Below, one piece after another: positions 12,601 through 25,078 of a stretch of DNA of 64,000 nucleotides. Origin of the DNA: Sarcocystis neurona. Its lineage: Eukaryota > Apicomplexa > Conoidasida > Eucoccidiorida > Sarcocystidae. The notes beneath the pieces were generated by a model. It did not search any database. It worked only from the letters and a program-made list of their open reading frames with translations, and was not told where the DNA came from. A program made the position numbers and the translations under genes. The first letter of the stretch is position 1. Each line of letters begins with the position of its first letter. Where the stretch lies: NCBI GenBank assembly GCA_000727475.1, contig KL647316.1:125623-189622 (forward strand), given 5' to 3'.

Positions 12601-12923
12601 AACAAAGTCGCTGCATCTTTCCTGGTCAGCGCTTCAGTATGTGGCTTGCCATGGCCTTGTATGCACTCCCTGCTCTGATGCCTTTCCTGTTCAGCTGCAA
12701 CGGGGAAAGGAGAACCAGCTGACTTGTGTCCTTCGCTCAAATCAACAGGGAAGTGCCCGAGTTGCAGAGATTGAGCAAGGTTTTCAAAATGTTTGGCTCT
12801 ATAGAGCGGGGCCTGCAGCACATTATTCAGCGTGTGAACTGCACAGTGCTGCATCAGCAGCGACTGTTTCTCGTGATACACCAAAACGCTTCTTCTGCTG
12901 CCTCCCCTGCTGATAGCAGGCAT
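9643..12923 (-). CDS. Josephin-domain deubiquitinase-like protein, multi-exon
   Basis: Josephin proteins (ataxin-3, Josephin-1/2) are cysteine proteases that cleave ubiquitin chains. Exon 1 starts at 12923 and within 30 residues shows VYHEKQ and QHCAVHTLNNVLQ with the nucleophile Cys27 (codon 12845-12843). A middle exon ends at 11828 with GTG|GTAAGT. The last recognised exon starts at 11550 after a pyrimidine-rich tract ending in TTAG, and both ends are phase 0. It carries LGIGNYDLSLL, FILNVKLP, the active-site His in ARHFYTIRK (10871-10869) and LDLDSN. The Asn of the ataxin-3 triad is an Asp here (10449-10447). Ser/Glu-rich inserts separate every core block. The exon 1 to 2 splice is unresolved (frame open to 12270). 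The stop at 9645-9643 overlaps a CAG|GTGAGG donor, so the true C-terminus may lie further downstream. Confidence 0.8.
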
Positions 12924-15631
12924 CTTCCTCGTTGACAGAAGAGGAACTACACTACCTTAGAAGACGCGAACCTGACATTACGTTTACTTCACCGTTTCGG
13001 CCAACGGACCGCCTCTGTGTTCCAACGAATAACTGTGCAACTGGTGCGACAGACGAGAAAGGACAAGTTTCGGTTCACACATTAGAAATTATTGACGTTT
13101 CCGACTATATACGAAGCAGATCCGCGTCGGAGTCCATACACCCTCATGGAAGGAAAGTGGCGCTGAAAAACAGTAACACATTTCCGCAGTGACCGCTCCG
13201 ACGCTGCTTTTCACCTGAGCACACAGACTTTAATCTTTCGTCCTCTAAAAGCTGGCCGCAAACGACGTCTCGGTTAGGCATTGAATACAAGGAAATACAC
13301 GCGTACGCATTCCTATACGTATCCACACGCAGGAATAGTCTCACCGGTTACATACGAGTATACGAACCGACTGATGGAAGCGTGCCGAACTTCCCCGCCA
13401 TGCCAGTGCACGACCTGTACGCAGGCTTGAAGAAAGCTTTTACAGAAACGCTTTTTTCGCACACAGGCCACCGTCCGGTCACACGCGCACGCAAGTGAAC
13501 GGACGTGTTCCACTTGAGTACAAGGATCTCTATACACTAAACACACGGACGCAGACGTGTACACATGCTCGTGTGTTAACGCTAGTAGACAAGGTCACTG
13601 CCGTTTCTGTTGCCTGATGCAATAAAGCTAAGTGGGACAACCGCATATGCATGCATAGCTACACAACGGCGCGGGGACGCGCAGACCTCTATCAAGGATT
13701 GACTGCTCGTGAGCAAAAGCAGGATCACCAGCGCTGGAGGCAACTGTTCACACAGAAGCACACGTTTGTACACACACGCACATGTCCCGTTGTTGCCAAT
13801 CCCTCAGCCTGTCAGTAAGCTCTCCGTGGCAATGCCTACAGGGACGCAAGCGGCTTATCAGATGAGGACGATTCTCTTAATCACATTACACTACCGCGTG
13901 CGTTGGATATGGACATTATGACCTCGAATAGGTCCCCAGCAACAAATACGGTTCCTTCTGCGTCGTGTTTTTGATTTGGCTACACACACCCGCAAGAAAT
14001 ACATACTTTCGGATGAACAAAGGCGGTTGATGTGCTTTCACACAGCAGTGGCAGCAGCCAGCCACCGCGTACCAGCTTCTTAAATACTCAGAATCTACGC
14101 GCATGCACAGGTGTATACGTACAGGTACAGCTCTCGTATGGTTCGAGATGAAACACAGGAACCAAAGCGCTTATGGCAGGCGCTGCACCAGAAGACCTGG
14201 AGACCGATTCGCGAGTGTGACTGCATTGAGCCACAATGAATAGGCTGTAGTTCGCCGCTTGGAAGGCTTGCGCACTGAGGGAAAAATAGCGTGTGTGCCT
14301 TCAGGAAACGACCTTGGTGGACAAATGCAACAAGAGCAGACGAATCGCCTGCGTCAGAATGCGTGCTCATCGAAGAGACGTGTCTCTAGAGCTCCCTACA
14401 CGTCCCAATCTGAATCGGGACCACTCAGCATTGAGACAGAGTGCAAAAGAGTAGCAAACACCCGTCGCGTACCCTCACACACGAACACAAGTTTGTGCTC
14501 ACAGGAGTAAATGTAGCGTCTCTGCCGGTCCTTCCGTGTGTTCACAAGGGCAGTTACGCACACGTCCAAAAAGCAACATGAGGGAACGGTGAGGACGACG
14601 CTAGTGTAGGCACTACTAGTTGTCGCCTCTGCGGCTCCTGACGGAGATACTGTTAAGTGGGAAATTCATTGCGGGACGGTAGGAAATCCGTATAATCGTG
14701 TCAACGCTTGCTGCTCAGTGAGGTGTATCCGGTGGCCGTCGTACACACACGTATACGGGTACATCAATAGAATACGTGTACATATTCACAGCAAGTTTTG
14801 CGCTGGAGGAGCTCGACCGTATCAATTTAGAAACGAGGAACAGATGACTTTTTGACACTTGACTGTATACAGCACTCAAATCGAACATCAACGCTACGCG
14901 TCCTGCACAACAGCCAACGGTCATTCGCGACGTATGGATAAATATACATAGCATGGTTACGGAAACAATCAAAGTAGTGTACTGAGGCAGTAAGCAAAAC
15001 AGGGCTGAGTGATCTGTCTTTCGAGCACAGTAGGAAAACCTTTTGTACCCTTGAGCAGCGTAACCTGACTGGCTACAAGAGTGCGTGAGGCGAAGGGGAA
15101 CGGGATTCGCTGGGGTAGCACAAGAGAATCTCCTCAGCTCTACGGGGGTACTAGAGAAGGGTATATCAACTAGCGGGGCTCATCGTGGAGGAGAACCAGT
15201 AAAAAATGGCTCTGTGAGAGAGCAAAGGAGGAAGTAGTAAACTTGGACGGGGAGCTACGGTTCCTCAAGGAAAAAGACATTTCCAGCACGACCGGTAAGG
15301 CGCAGGTACGAAATAAAATGGCGGTTTATCAGTCAGTCATCCGCAGCCGTGACTCACGCGTGTACGCAAAACGGGGAAGCGACTTCTCCCGTAAGAGACA
15401 ACTGTGTTTCAATCATTGAGAAGGTAGAGGACAAGGATATTTCACAAGCATAAAACGAGTAGACTTCGCCAACTTGACCGTTTGAACTGCCGTGGCACAC
15501 CAGCGAGCCAACCACGCGGCGCGCGGTCAGCGGTGTACACCGTACTCAATACCTTACAGCCAGTTTACTTTAGAGACAAAAGAGGATCTCTTCAAGCACG
15601 TCCAGCACGCCCCACATGTTAACGCTTAGTA

Positions 15632-15711
15632 AGCTAGAAAGTACATCAACAATCGTGATGTATTGACTGAAAGTTAGAAAATACATAAACAATCGTGATG
15701 TAATGACTGAA
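15632..15711. repeat. tandem duplication, 40-bp unit, two copies
   Basis: Two adjacent 40-bp copies (15632-15671 and 15672-15711) share a core around CAATCGTGATGTA and differ at a handful of positions. Confidence 0.9.
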
Positions 15712-15841
15712 ACCCCCTGGAGTTCCACTGGGCACTTGTCGGCTGCCTTCCGTCAGTGAGCGGCTACTTTCCGCAAGTGCGGTAAACAATGCCTTTTGTG
15801 AGAACTGCCTCCCTGCATGTGGTGTGAATATTGGCTTTGAG

Positions 15842-16178
15842 ACCATTCGTTGGCCAGCGCTTGTCATACAAAAGAAGATTAAATGGCATTTACGGAGATA
15901 TAGGGAGAAATGCATTGCTGCAATTGATTCTGCCACGTGACGGAGTTACGTACAAGTTTTCCACGAACTTTCCAGAGTAAATGAAGAACCATCCTTCTAA
16001 TAAACACCATTAGTTGGCCAGCGCTTGTCATACAAAAGAAGATTAGATGGCACTTACGGAGATATAGGGAGAAATGCATTGCTACAATTGATTCTGCCAC
16101 GTGACGGACTTGCGTACAAGTTTTCCACGAATTTTCCAGAGTCAATGAAGAACCACCCTTCTAATAAACAAACCGTGC
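15842..16178. repeat. tandem duplication, 164-bp unit, two diverged copies
   Basis: The segment from ACCATTCGTTGGCCAGCGC at 15842 is repeated at 16006 with a 164-bp offset. The copies differ by scattered substitutions and the second ends near 16178. Neither carries a convincing ORF on either strand. It starts about 130 bp after the 40-bp tandem pair, so the area has seen repeated local duplication. Confidence 0.9.
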
Positions 16179-18480
16179 TCTCCACGCAAGTTCGGACACA
16201 CACAAACAGATGTATCCCGCGAAAGCTCAACGTCAACCTTGCTGTACAGGTACGGCACTATATACGACTGCCTATGACTACATACGTTCCATCTATGGGT
16301 GTACACGTCTCTATCTACACTTATATGCGATGTGCAAACCAATCCGCCGATATATATATATATAGGTACAGATAATGTTTTCGAAATCGAGCATGAAGAG
16401 TGTTTGCAGGCGGAAAAAGAAACAACCAGACAACTACCCAGCACGCACCAGGGTTGGGCGCCGACGTAACTGTCACTGGCCTCGAGTTCTTTACACTAAA
16501 CGCTACTGAGCCCCTAAGAAGATCCATGCTGTAGCACGTCTGTGATTTCAGCAATATTATATACAGACAAAGATGTGAGCAGCCCTGAATAGCACAGCAT
16601 TCAAGGAGCGTCGCTGCATAGCAAGATTGGCCGGAAGGTGTTCAACATACAAATGGGACAAAGCAGCGAGTACACGTGGGAAGTTCCTTACATGTCCTAA
16701 AGCGCTTGTCTTCAGGCCGCTAACTGAGTCACTTAAAATGTATGTTTTCGTGTGTTGTCAAGCGGGCACATGCCATGAATTCTCCGAATGCGACGGAAGC
16801 GTTACCACGAGGACTGATGTCGATGGCTTGTCCTGCGTCTAAGCGCCCGGTGGTAACGGCTCACAAAGAGGAATCGAGACAGAGCCTAAGTGTGGGAGAA
16901 CCTAGAAACCACCATGCTTCTCCACATGAGAATGCGTCAAGCTCAATTTGTTTTTGTCCCGTCTCTATCGGAGTCGTGCACTAGTCGCCCAAAAGCGTAG
17001 TTGTTCGAGGGTAAAGCAACCGTTACGGTTATGACTCCGTCAATACCAAACTTTGATGCGCAGCAAGCAGTATTCACGAGAAAATTGCGCTGCGTCAGGA
17101 AACTGCTGAATGGTGTATACAGAGAAACTACCAACCTGAATCTGTACTAAGAACGTGCCTAGAGCAACTCTCTGCGTCCACACAAGGTCATTGTATACGT
17201 AATTTATACGAACCTGTAAATAAGTTGCCTTCTACACATGTCAGCTCGTCTGAGCCGCTAAAACCTGGTAGTGCAGACAGGAGCTTTCACTCCGGGAGGT
17301 CACCTGGAATTAATCTCCTGCCACAATGTAAAGTCACGGTAACCCCTACGCGAGCAGTTCCCTGCGCCTGCAGCGCCGAAACTTTTCCACTCCTGTGTGT
17401 CTACACAAATGTACATACGTACGTACGACCCTCTAGCCCCTCACGTAAGCGGTAATGCCATCTGCCATCTATATTCTAGACACCCACGTGCTGGTTCAGT
17501 CGACTGCACTAATGTACACTGACGTATAAGGATTACGGATGGAGGTGAGCTGGGTAGCTGATCAGAGACTACACAAACAGGAACAGCAACGCGAGAGTGC
17601 CCACCCATTATTAGCGAGCGCGTTACCTGTGTGCAATTGACACGACGGTAACTGTGGGGAGCACGTCGTGTGATTTCAGGTGTTTTATACTACTAGACAC
17701 AGCACATAGAAATTAGAAGCGACCTACCATCTTCACCGACTTACCCAGTTCGCGGAAGAGGAAAGGGGTGTGGCGAGTATCGTTGTGAAAAACATCGTCA
17801 AGAAAAATCAAAGACAGCAGTGAAAAGGTGGAACCAATATTCAAGACACAGGTGAGTTGATGGGAGAGAATAGCAATGTAATTGGCGCGAAACAGGTGGA
17901 TCCGTGAGTTGTTTCGCGGGCTCAGCGGAGAAGTCAACATAGAAGCCGGTAGACTTCATAGTAGGCTGAAAGACTGCAGACTGCGCTCTCGAACACATTT
18001 GACCACGACACTTAGTATACGGTGGATCGGCTTCCCCGTATGGCAGAAGCTGTACATCGTGTAGGGAGACACCCATATATACGGTGGAGCGGCTTCCTCG
18101 TACGACGGAAACGGTAAACGACGTCCTGATCAACTTTGTCGGAAGTGCCCCGAGCCTTCTTCTGGCTTTCTGCTCAACTAAATCACCAAATTGTGAGGCA
18201 GGAACCCCACAAGATGCCCGCTGGGGTGTCCTCTGGGAGCGTAACACGCTCCGACACAGGATTATTCTGTAGACGATGTGGGACATTACTACTTCTCCTC
18301 GCTTGCTGTTCCCAAGCAAAGAAAAATGCAGAGCCTCTGTTGCTCTTTCATGTCCAGTGGGTTTGAGAAGACGTAATGCCACGCTTAAAAAGTGGTTCCG
18401 CAGGTGCGTCTTTCGGTTGTCAATCCAAATGCAGTGGTTTCATTCTGCTTCCGCGACGTCCGAACATCGCGGATAATTTC

Positions 18481-18540
18481 ACCTCCTAGTCACTGGCAAG
18501 GGCAACACAGACCTCCTAGTCACTGGCCCTGGCAAGACAG
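18481..18540. repeat. short tandem duplication, 30-bp unit
   Basis: ACCTCCTAGTCACTGGC occurs at 18481 and again at 18511, followed by similar GGCAA-containing tails. Confidence 0.85.
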
Positions 18541-20395
18541 ATACCACCACTCCCTTCACAGAACGCCGCGGTACACACATTCGAGGGCGACTTTTGATTC
18601 TGCCATTGTCTAACAGCAAGGCCTGTCCGTAATAAAGGAGATCACCATGGGGAACACGAACCCGTCGATCCAGCGCGCTTACACAAGTCAAATGCGGGGC
18701 CGAGATTGAACGCTGGGAAGGCAGCCTGAAGTTTGAATTCTAATCCGTACTTGGAGGACACCATTTTCGTAGTTAAGATCATCCTCGCACCACTTCTCTC
18801 TGCGAGAAAGTGTGGGTCTCCCGCTCGTGAGCGTGTTCCCTACTGAGGTACCCGCGCTGTGTAACATCGAATTCTCCCCACTAACCACACCAGCGCGACC
18901 CATAAGAAAATTAGAAGGCAGTGAAGAAGTGCTAGCTACCTGCCTCGCTGCGGATCAGCTGAAATATGTGGCACGACTCTCTCGGTCTTCAGTACACGTG
19001 GCTATCCTCACTGCGCCCCCCTGGGACAATCCTAATTGTGTATGTCGAAAAGGATGTACTACAACCACAGCAGAGAAGGTGGCTCTAGCTCGTCAAATGC
19101 TCGATCACTGGGTAGCCCTTCCTATTTAAGCAATGTCGTTTTCTGTATTGGACTCTACTGAGCACACCTCGGTTCGCACTATGAAAGCAAGGCGAAGTGT
19201 TACCGGAGGGGTCACCGTGGTCACCCCCCGCTAGCCACGCACAACAGTAATGTGAAGCCGGTCGCCTGGTGTCAAACTGAAGGTATACCGTCAGAAAATT
19301 AAGCCTCCATAGAACATGCGTATTTGTGTTTCACTCCACTTTTGCGGTGGGGAAAGTTGGAAGGCAGCTCAGTTTCATACTATTGACGAGGGCAAGGGAT
19401 ATTGTGGAGGTGCTTCTGCGGGCGGAGTGGTGCGAGCCTGGTCTGATATCCCGACACGCTCGTGTGGACGCTCTCTGCCTGGTGGCGTTTTGCCTGAATG
19501 TGAGATGGTACGGCCTCAACTGCGAAAGGGCAGTTCAACTGCCGCGAGCTGTCCCTACTGCAAGCGGCTGTATGGAGGACGTTTCCATATCAGACAACCC
19601 TGTCGGCTGTTTATCATCTCAAGCCTCAGACAGATGCTGTCACGCTTAACAGAACCGTGCTCTGTTTGATAACGGTTTGGGATGCCTACTCGCATACGAT
19701 TCTGTGTTGTTGGAGAAATTCTGCGTCCAGCAACACATTCTACCTACCAGACACACATCTTTATTTACCTCCGCACTTGCACATCACAGCTGTACGCGTA
19801 CGCGTGTGTGTAGTAGCAGCACCTCGTTGAATAAACTGGCTGTATGACATCGACATTGAGGCCGACGGGTCGGAACGAGATTATGTGCCGACAGCATACC
19901 CTGAGTAGTCTTCAACAGCACAATGAATGGTTGAGCATGTGGACCTGTCAGCAACATACGAATCCTTACAACCTGACACACGCACAGCCCGCGCCGGCGG
20001 CGAATCCATAATCATCTAGACACACCTAGCAAAAGCTGCGTCTTCAGCAGACACCGACTCAATATCCTGGAACATCAGAGGGTACACGTGGAAGGCAAAG
20101 AGCTTTTTGCGAAGCTCTTCTTGACCACACATGTGGGTGCTTTATAAGCTCGGAAAAAGCGAGGGATCTCAAAAAACTCTGGGGTGTTCAACAGTGCGGT
20201 TCACCTGCCGGTGGCTCACTTCGTACTGGAAGGTGCTGCCGTTCAGCATGACAGACGTTCCTTGTTCTTTGTTAGGCGGTGACGTTCCTCCTCTCTGCGG
20301 CTCGTCTTCCTGAGGTTTCAACCGTTCAGGATTCTTGAAGCGGCGGCTCTGCTACGTACCACCTTTTCCCTCGTTACTCGGCATTTGCTCGAAAA

Positions 20396-21111
20396 ATGAT
20401 AATTCTATCGCTTCTTTCTGCCTTCACTATCTTTGGAGACTTTTTCTGTACATCTGTGGGCGCGGGAGCTCCCCTTGGAACGGAAAGCCGTCGAGGTCCC
20501 GGCCAGCCAGCAGACGTAGAGGACGGCGTGGAAAAGGGAGTTACGGCGGCAGCGCCAGAATATGCAAATGACTGGTCGGATGTGCCTCTGGAAGCCGACT
20601 TTGGGGAGAACTTGGACTGGGGATCTACAATCGGAAATGCGAAAGGAGAGGGAGTTCAGGGAGATACAAGGTTCGCCAACGCATCACCTGAGGGATTGTT
20701 GTACACTCCTGAACGTGCTCCTTACTCAGATATCTCTGAGGAGCTCGGCGACAGTATCCGGCTGGAAGGGGAGGTGCCCGCATCCGAAGGGAAAAAGAAA
20801 GACTCCGCTATGGAACAGGCGAAGCGCTTTGCCGCCGAATTTGTACTTGCTACACCTAGCAAAAAAGAGCTTGTATTGATCGGGAAAGACACACTGACGG
20901 GGAAGGAGCTGGAAATTGTTGAAAAGAAGAAGAAGAAAAAAAAAAGAGGAGAGAGAAGTTAGAGTTTGAGCGGTTAAAAAGGCAGCAACGGAAGAAATAC
21001 GATAGTACAGTCGAGCTTCTCGAACAAAAAGTGTCCCAAAAACGCAGAAACCTCAAAGCACTACGAAAGATCCTCAGATACTTGCAAAAACTCTCAGAAG
21101 GGACTGGCTGA
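20396..21111 (+). CDS. putative secreted/membrane coiled-coil protein with an apparent frameshift
   Basis: The start codon at 20396 has an AAAAATG context. The first 25 or so residues resemble a signal peptide (MIILSLLSAFTIFGDFF, then Ala/Gly). An acidic, Gly-rich middle follows, then a basic helical C-terminus (KELVLIGKDTLTGKELEIVE, then a Lys run). The frame stops at 20960-20962 just after an A10 run (20936-20945). In the -1 frame, coding character continues at once: EFERLKRQQRKKYDSTVELL, then a Lys/Leu-rich coiled coil ending at TGA 21109-21111. One missing A in the run would give about 238 residues in one frame. A sequencing or assembly indel is the likeliest cause; a real pseudogene break or alternative termini are possible. 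No family is recognised, and secretion to a dense-granule or vacuole compartment is only a guess. Confidence 0.55.
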
Positions 21112-22117
21112 ATAAACGCGTGGCCACAGTGCGTGGTGAAACTGATACAAGAAAGCAACAAGACAAGTGTCCAATCAGCTGCGGGGGGATTCTCGGGCAT
21201 GTGTACCGTATATACGCAGCGCCAAAAGGGGAAGAGTTGTCTGAATTCGAGAGCACATTCACTATATACATATATATGTATATACATATATATATATATA
21301 TGCGCATCCGTTAACAGGGAAGAGGTGTCTGAATTTAAATGGCTACGAGGTGCAGCAACATTAGAATCACGACACAAATAGTTACATTTGCCGAAGAGTC
21401 GGTGCCCAGAAACGAAGAATACACACACAGCACAAAAGTGACGCATATCTACAGCGCCGAAGAATGTCGCTTGTCAAACGCGTCTACGTACGAAATGAGG
21501 ACGCCACGATGCAAATTTTACATCTGCCACGAGTAAACTTGACTATACGTAAAAACACGTATATATTTACGTGTGTGTGTGCCGTCCCGCACTGGTGAGG
21601 GGGTGAATACAACTGTAGGTACATGTGTTCACCTGTTTCTCAGTATACATACCTATATTCCTGTCCTGCGAATGCAGAAGCCCTGGTCTTCGCTCGCGAT
21701 TCTACCCACGAATAGCAAAGCCATCAGCTACATTTACAGAGAATGTTATGTAGTACTGCTTGTGCCACCGAACGTCTTCGTAGAACTACAGAGCTATTAT
21801 GTGTGGAGGTATTTGTGCATTGTTGCGTCAGCTACATTCCAGCGCGGAGACCACGTGTGCCTGTATGCGTGTGGCGGATTTCACCACGCAACGAACCAAC
21901 GCATTCCCTGGTATTTAGCGCGTGATAAGACATACAAGGAGTGTGGGTCGCTTTGACACAGGCGCCAGCCACCAGCCTGGATATTCGTACACAACCCTAC
22001 GCAGCTCTTTTACGGGACCGTTCCTTAAGGTCGGGTACCATAACACGTCTCTCTCAACCCTAACTTGTGAACAGCGTAGGTCTGATGCTGGACATCAGAG
22101 GAGCTACCGTTGGAAGG
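21112..22117. other. intergenic, no gene supported
   Basis: It contains a TA-rich microsatellite at about 21263-21301 and unassigned sequence. An ORF at 21573-21956 has no protein-like pattern. Confidence 0.45.
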
Positions 22118-24603
22118 ATGTCTGTGGCGCACGAAAGTAAAAGTAGGACCATGCGGAAACCTCCCTCTGCTGTGAATAATTTGCCTCTGCTCTAGTAGTA
22201 CACTCTTCGGCAGTTTGCGGTCACACGTTTCTTTGAAAGTGCCATGTGGCGTGACGAACAGGCCTATCTTGTGGCATTAAGCTTCGTCCAAGACGCCTCC
22301 GCGTACAATACATACAGGTGCAAGTCAGTGTTGCACACGCCTTTACGAATTCAAACTGATCGGCCGTTCGGTGACTCCTCGGCGCAAAGCAGTCGATGGT
22401 TTGAACGGCGATGAATCGTGTCCGCCTCATGATGTCTTTACACATTACATAATTTGGTCCGTTAAACTGATTTACCCCAGGGGATGTACGCTAAGGCCTG
22501 CATGTACATTCCGACGGGGCTGGTCTTGCCCCTACGTTGCATGAAGTGTTGTAGTGTGGATGCTCAGTTACAGCTGTGTCTAAACACAGACCCTGGGAAA
22601 TCGCGCGACTACAGTCAGGGCCTGCTTGTGCTTCGCATGCCGAGAAGAGGGTACACTGAACAACCAGGTTGTCCGGTCAGAGACGATCATAGTGGCATAA
22701 CGTACAGTAACGTAATAATGTATACATCATCTGTTCGTCGTGTTTTTGTGGCGGGCAGTTCGCCGTGAAGTGTACTGGGGGTTACCTTCCCTTTATTGTT
22801 TTCTAGCAATATCTACGCAGGTGCTTTGCGGCGTCTTTCTGCCCTTCAGACTAAGTGGTTCACTGTTGTACCTCCGTCGCTGCACACTAGCGTGCTACCA
22901 TACGTCTATTCTCTTCAGCCCCAACTATCAAGTTACGTTGTCCCTCTCTGTGGAAAGTGGGGTAAGTCGAAAACTCAATCTTACTAGCTGCGTTGTCGTA
23001 ATGATACCTAGTAGTGCACGTTGATGCCTCCTGACGCGTCAGAAGGTTTCACTCTGAATCAACAAAGCTCAAGGCGTCATTCTCTTGTTTAAGATGCGTA
23101 GGCTGTGCAAAGGATGAGTTCGATGAGTCCATATATTTGTGCAGTCACGTGTACGCCCGATAAAACTTCTGTTCCTGGCATCACGTGCAGCGGAGCTTGG
23201 CAACCACATCTGAAAGACCCGCATCCCTTCAAAGAGGTCGAACCTGACGTGATAGACTCCCCCTTTACAGGTGGACACCTTTGCCGTTGATTGTTGCCTA
23301 AAGCAGACGCATACAGCAGGCCCGTAATCTGCAGTTCACGGGGGCCGAAATACACTTGACGTTTTGGTAATGTGTCTAAATTCCAGGGTAAGATTTTGTA
23401 AACAGATCGTCACAGACACCGCAGCGCAGCGCATCTGTAGGAAATAGATTTTTCTCAAGCACCTGAAAATGTGATGTGTAGAGATGCAGGGATTTTGAGC
23501 GCTTGCATTAACGGAGCAGAGACACTACAACCTACGCGTGCATGCGCAGACGGATGAGGTGACTTCATAGATATACACACATATATAGAGAGCTACATAC
23601 ACAGACGGATTTCTGCGCATATATAACAATATGTATGTATATACTCAGGAACATGCCGGCATCGAGACATGCATCCCCTTAGTTCTGTGCACGGTTGGTA
23701 ATTATTGTGGTATGTATGTGTCTACTGTAGAGACTGAGGAGGGGCTATGCACTTTTTCCTCCGTCGAGTTCATACAGACCATTGAGGGTCTGATATTTGG
23801 CGGTCTTTAGATCAGTATCACGTGCGATGGAGCACGCCACCGCGTAACGTATGAAACAGACTACGTCTACCTTCGTGTGCAAACATGTACGCCGTCTCAA
23901 GCGCTCGCTTTCCCTTCCACGGTGCCTCCCATCTACAAAAGAAAAGGTTCCACGTTTCCAGAGAAATAAACGGACATTTGCGTGTTTACACTATAGTATT
24001 GGCTTTTGTTAAGCATTAGTCAAAGCTTCCCAGCATTAAGTCTTACAGATTTACAACGAATGCGACATCTCCAAAGTTGCAGTGTGAACTCGTGCATCAA
24101 GGCCCTGTTCAGTAGACCTGGCAAGCGGCATTAAAAGGAGACAGATTTGCACGTTTCAAATGTTATATGCCGTTCTCTTACATAGGCAGTTTACGAGTTG
24201 CCTGCTTCAAAGGCCCCCCAAATATATATTGTAGAAAGGTGTGCATTCACGCAGCCTGGTGTAGCAGAGCAGCGTGCTCCCTTGACAGACTACGCAGTAG
24301 AAAGAGAAACTTGGTTGCACACGGCTGGATGAACTGCACGAGCATCAGGCTACTGCTCATACACTCGTAAGTAACTGTGCGGGAAAGCTTGGGATCTTCC
24401 CCAGAGGTATGTCCCGAATATGCGTAACTGTGAATGTGCATGGAAGCAGACAATTTGTATCCCTTTTTTCTTGCTCCGATTGGGGGTTACTCCGGGTGTC
24501 TCGGACTCACCACCGCTTAGGTGGCAGCTATTTCACGACGCTGAATGTTATGCGTGTCCCTAAGAGGAAGCTGTCCACCAACCACCCCAGTGGCATTTAC
24601 TAA
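22118..24603 (+). CDS. tentative three-exon gene for a small basic protein (80 residues)
   Basis: The best-supported piece is the middle exon 22821-22961. It has a pyrimidine-rich acceptor ending in CTACGCAG, an open frame (LRRLSALQTKWFTVVPPSLH and onward) and a perfect GTAAGT donor in phase 1. The proposed last exon 24521-24603 follows a CTTAG acceptor, completes a Gly codon and ends at TAA with NVMRVPKRKLSTNHPSGIY. A short first exon 22118-22136 (Met plus five residues, donor A|GTAAAA) fits the phase, and the total is 243 bases. The basic N-terminus and the VPKRK motif loosely recall mitochondrial ribosomal protein bL32 after its presequence, but the C-terminus does not continue like that family. 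I therefore assign no function. The first exon is the weakest part. Confidence 0.4.
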
Positions 24604-24685
24604 TGATTTTCCTCATCTTGTGGAAGCGCTCTAGTACCTTGAGGCGCTCGTTTTGGTACACAGCAGCCACTATTGTTGTGACGGA

Positions 24686-25078
24686 TCATTTCGGAGGCTT
24701 GGTGCGCCGCCGAGGCGCTACACTCGCCAGTAAGTAGCGAGGCCGCTCGCATGCAGACGAGGTGGAGCTTATCGGACACTCGAATATGTCTGCGTCTTCC
24801 CAATCAGATGCCAGCCGCGCATCATATACACCGTGCAACACGCCATAGGTTCTGCGGAGGAAAGAAGCATTCGAAAATGACAGTTTGTAAGCGATGCTGT
24901 CGCGAGTGAATGGTAAAGGCCTCCTGTTTTTTCTATCCACCCGAACAGACTCGTCGTACATGCAAGGCAACAGAACTTGCGAGATTATATTACCCAGCAT
25001 GTCCCGGCGTCCCCTCTTCATAGAGGGGAAGATGAGAAAATATTCCTGATCGTTTCTGCACGTCTTATCCGATTGCAT
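24686..25078 (-). CDS. hypothetical protein (130 residues) or exon of a larger gene
   Basis: The frame starts with ATG at 25078 and ends at TGA near 24686. Composition is protein-like rather than repetitive (YFLIFPSMKRGRRDMLGNI; FLRRTYGVLHGVYDARLASD). No domain is recognised. A possible internal intron exists: a GG|GTAATA donor and a CTTTCCTCCGCAG acceptor lie inside the frame, so the real product may be shorter or multi-exon. It is divergent from the RRM gene, with 358 bp between start codons. Confidence 0.3.
   Translation of the reverse strand: MQSDKTCRNDQEYFLIFPSMKRGRRDMLGNIISQVLLPCMYDESVRVDRKNRRPLPFTRDSIAYKLSFSNASFLRRTYGVLHGVYDARLASDWEDADIFECPISSTSSACERPRYLLASVAPRRRTKPPK

Larger units (their letters stand above)
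12924..20395. other. long region without a supported gene
   Basis: No conserved domain is visible in these 7.5 kb. Contents noted: two tandem duplications (15632-15711 and 15842-16178), TA-rich spots near 16351 and a 30-bp duplication at 18481. Several ORFs look somewhat protein-like but have no similarity: 12944-13192 (+), 16775-16984 (+), 18382-17798 (-, 194 codons), 18890-19129 (+) and 19326-19649 (+). The last two might be exons of an unrecognised gene. One or more ORFs of this length are expected by chance in a window this size. Confidence 0.4.

Noticed and set aside
12932..13192. 86-codon plus-strand frame starting just beyond the Josephin start codon
   Set aside because: It lacks an ATG, overlaps the expected 5' UTR and promoter of the minus-strand gene, and has no similarity.
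17798..18382. 194-codon ORF (-)
   Set aside because: No recognisable motif, no clear start or splice context, and a length attainable by chance in a window of this size.
20856..21446. 196-codon ORF (-) antisense to the secreted-protein gene
   Set aside because: It arises from the purine-rich coding strand and TA repeats opposite; Phe/Ser/Leu-rich composition is typical of an antisense shadow.
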